A stretch of DNA of 64,000 nt from Acidimicrobiia bacterium (lineage in GTDB: Bacteria > Actinomycetota > Acidimicrobiia > ATN3 > PSLF01). The position numbers and the translations under genes were made by a program. The notes beneath the pieces are model-generated. The model did not search any database. It worked only from the letters and a program-made list of their open reading frames with translations, and had not been told where the DNA came from. This document shows positions 62,966-64,000 of the stretch, in pieces. How positions within the stretch are numbered: the stretch's first letter is position 1; each line of letters starts with the position of its first letter. The stretch spans positions 22,776 to 86,775 of the forward strand of contig PSLF01000009.1 of NCBI GenBank assembly GCA_040289475.1, in the 5' to 3' direction.

Positions 62966-64000
62966 ATGGACGAAGATATTCCTTTCTCAATAGAAGATTT
63001 TGCCGAGCGCGATGAACCCGGAGGTGGTCGGATAAGGCAAAGATCCCGTCGTGGGTTGTTGGGCTTGATAATCGTCGTCGTTGTCTTGACATTGTTATCG
63101 CTGGGGGCCATTTCTCGCTTTTACACCGAACTCCTCTGGTTCGACGAAGTCGGCTTTAAGTCGTTTTTCTTGACCCGCCTGTCTTTGCAGTTTGCGATAG
63201 TCATCGTTGGGTGGCTTTTCGCATCAGCCTTTGCCTGGATCAACTTGCGCATTGCTTCAGCAACCCAACCGCCATACTCGTTATCTGGCCTGGGAGCGGA
63301 GAGAGGCATTCAAGAGGATCTGAGAATCCGTTATCGGGAGTTTGTTTACCCCTATAGACGCTGGATCCTACTAGCCGTTTCAGTGGTTTTAGGAGTTCTG
63401 GTGGCTGGGGGGCTGCAACGGGATTATGTATCGGTGATCTTATTTCGAAATGCTGAGCAATTCGGAATAAAAGAGCCCGTGTTCGGGAGAGACGCTGGGT
63501 TTTATGTTTTCAAGCTTCCTCTTCTTGAGCAACTTGCAGTATATGCCTGGACAGTACTAGTTCTAACATCCGTACTAGTGGCTGTGCTTTACTACCTAAA
63601 TGGAAGCATTGATTTGCAGGCAGTGGTAGGGGAGCGGATCACCCGGGCTGCCAAAACTCACCTATCTGTGCTTTTAGCGGGTCTGGCGTGCTTGCAAGCC
63701 TACCGATATTGGCTAGACCGATTTAAACTTCTTTACTCCGACCGTGGGGTGGTTACAGGCGCCTCTGCCACCGATGTAAAGGCATCGCTTCCAGCTTACA
63801 ACTTACTAATAGTCATTTCTCTCCTAGTGGCTATTTTACTAGTTGCAAATATTTTCAGGCGAGGATGGGCATTGCCGGTTGTAAGTGTTGGGATCTGGAT
63901 ACTCGTCCAACTGCTAGGCGCCGGCATTTTCCCAGCTTTTTACCAGAGGTTCGCAGTTCAACCAAACGAGTTTGTACGAGAACAGGAATATATTGCTAGA
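62966..64000 (+). CDS. UPF0182 membrane protein, N-terminal part (runs off the right edge)
   Basis: The frame opens at ATG 62966 and stays open to the window edge (345 residues). A short acidic start is followed by membrane segments: LGLIIVVVVLTLLSLGAI, then LQFAIVIVGWLFASAFAWI, WILLAVSVVLGVLVAGG, and further ones. The signatures LYTELLWFDEVGFKSFFLTRL-like (YTELLWFDEVGF) and KEPVFGRDAGFYVFKLPLL are those of UPF0182, an actinobacterial membrane family of unknown function, usually about 900-1000 residues. No ribosome-binding site is seen; a TAGATA box at 62947 could give a leaderless message. Downstream part is outside the window. Confidence 0.87.
   Translation, partial: MDEDIPFSIEDFAERDEPGGGRIRQRSRRGLLGLIIVVVVLTLLSLGAISRFYTELLWFDEVGFKSFFLTRLSLQFAIVIVGWLFASAFAWINLRIASATQPPYSLSGLGAERGIQEDLRIRYREFVYPYRRWILLAVSVVLGVLVAGGLQRDYVSVILFRNAEQFGIKEPVFGRDAGFYVFKLPLLEQLAVYAWTVLVLTSVLVAVLYYLNGSIDLQAVVGERITRAAKTHLSVLLAGLACLQAYRYWLDRFKLLYSDRGVVTGASATDVKASLPAYNLLIVISLLVAILLVANIFRRGWALPVVSVGIWILVQLLGAGIFPAFYQRFAVQPNEFVREQEYIAR

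Noticed and set aside
1..64000. tRNA, rRNA, CRISPR arrays, insertion sequences or prophage genes
   Set aside because: No GTTCRANNC-type tRNA arms in gene-free gaps, no regular spaced repeats, no transposase or integrase motif. Very short or divergent elements could be missed without a search tool.

Overview
The window is a contiguous piece of a bacterial chromosome with mid-range GC and dense genes on both strands. I see no plasmid, phage, insertion-sequence, CRISPR, rRNA or tRNA signature. Several proteins point to the Actinobacteria: an AftD-like arabinofuranosyltransferase, a DUF2342 zinc-protease-like protein, a UPF0182 membrane protein, a DivIVA/Wag31-like coiled-coil protein and a PDZ-Lon protease. 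The mix of an archaeal/eukaryotic-type ProRS, a chemosensory operon, MreB and a fused AhbA/AhbB-like protein is not that of a mycobacterium or Streptomyces. A deep-branching class such as Acidimicrobiia would fit, but that placement is inference.

Layout. 1-623 (minus) is the N-terminal part of nicotinate phosphoribosyltransferase, divergent from guaA (681-2309). A compact chemosensory operon follows (2314-9962): cheW, a CheA-REC hybrid kinase, cheB, a REC-GAF protein, a CheR-TPR methyltransferase and a second cheW. A Ras/MglA/CvnD-type GTPase lies convergent to it at 10006-10596. Next come pcrA, a stand-alone B12-binding subunit of the methylmalonyl-CoA mutase type overlapping sucC, then sucD and a NadR-like P-loop protein. 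From 16.7 to 21.9 kb is a one-carbon/purine block (purN, purH, folD, metF) interrupted by two small membrane-protein genes on the minus strand. It is followed by a 1477-residue secreted repeat protein, proS and mdh.

29.0-44.0 kb is an envelope-glycan region: a GT-C glycosyltransferase, a methyltransferase with a Trm112-like tail, a sugar-nucleotide epimerase, a GT2, an AftD-like 1491-residue transferase, a GT4 and another large GT-C-like membrane protein. An enoyl-CoA hydratase gene sits inside it, and a tiny secreted peptide closes it. 44.4-46.6 kb holds a carboxylesterase and a HAD hydrolase with overlapping stop and start codons. 46.7-50.2 kb (minus) is the succinate dehydrogenase operon sdhCDAB.

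50.6-54.9 kb carries a mini zinc-ribbon membrane protein, a response regulator and a MoxR-type AAA+/VWA pair. Minus-strand genes follow for an AhpE-like peroxiredoxin, a DUF2342 protein and a fused siroheme-decarboxylase-like protein. The right end is a cell-shape and polarity stretch: a one-TM protein, mreB (apparently starting at CTG), a PDZ-Lon protease, a DivIVA-like protein and a truncated UPF0182 gene.

The metabolic genes fit together. The B12 subunit, SucCD, SDH and MDH cover the route from methylmalonyl-CoA to oxaloacetate. FolD supplies the 10-formyl-THF used by PurN and PurH, and MetF draws off methylene-THF. The most unusual features are the Frz-like chemosensory operon beside an MglA-like GTPase, the AhbA-AhbB fusion, the CTG-started mreB, the repeat-built secreted protein, and a 36-bp duplication at the end of the Lon-like gene. 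Two edge genes (pncB at the left, UPF0182 at the right) and the true mreB N-terminus were found by hand translation. All functional calls rest on motif recognition by eye, not on database searches.
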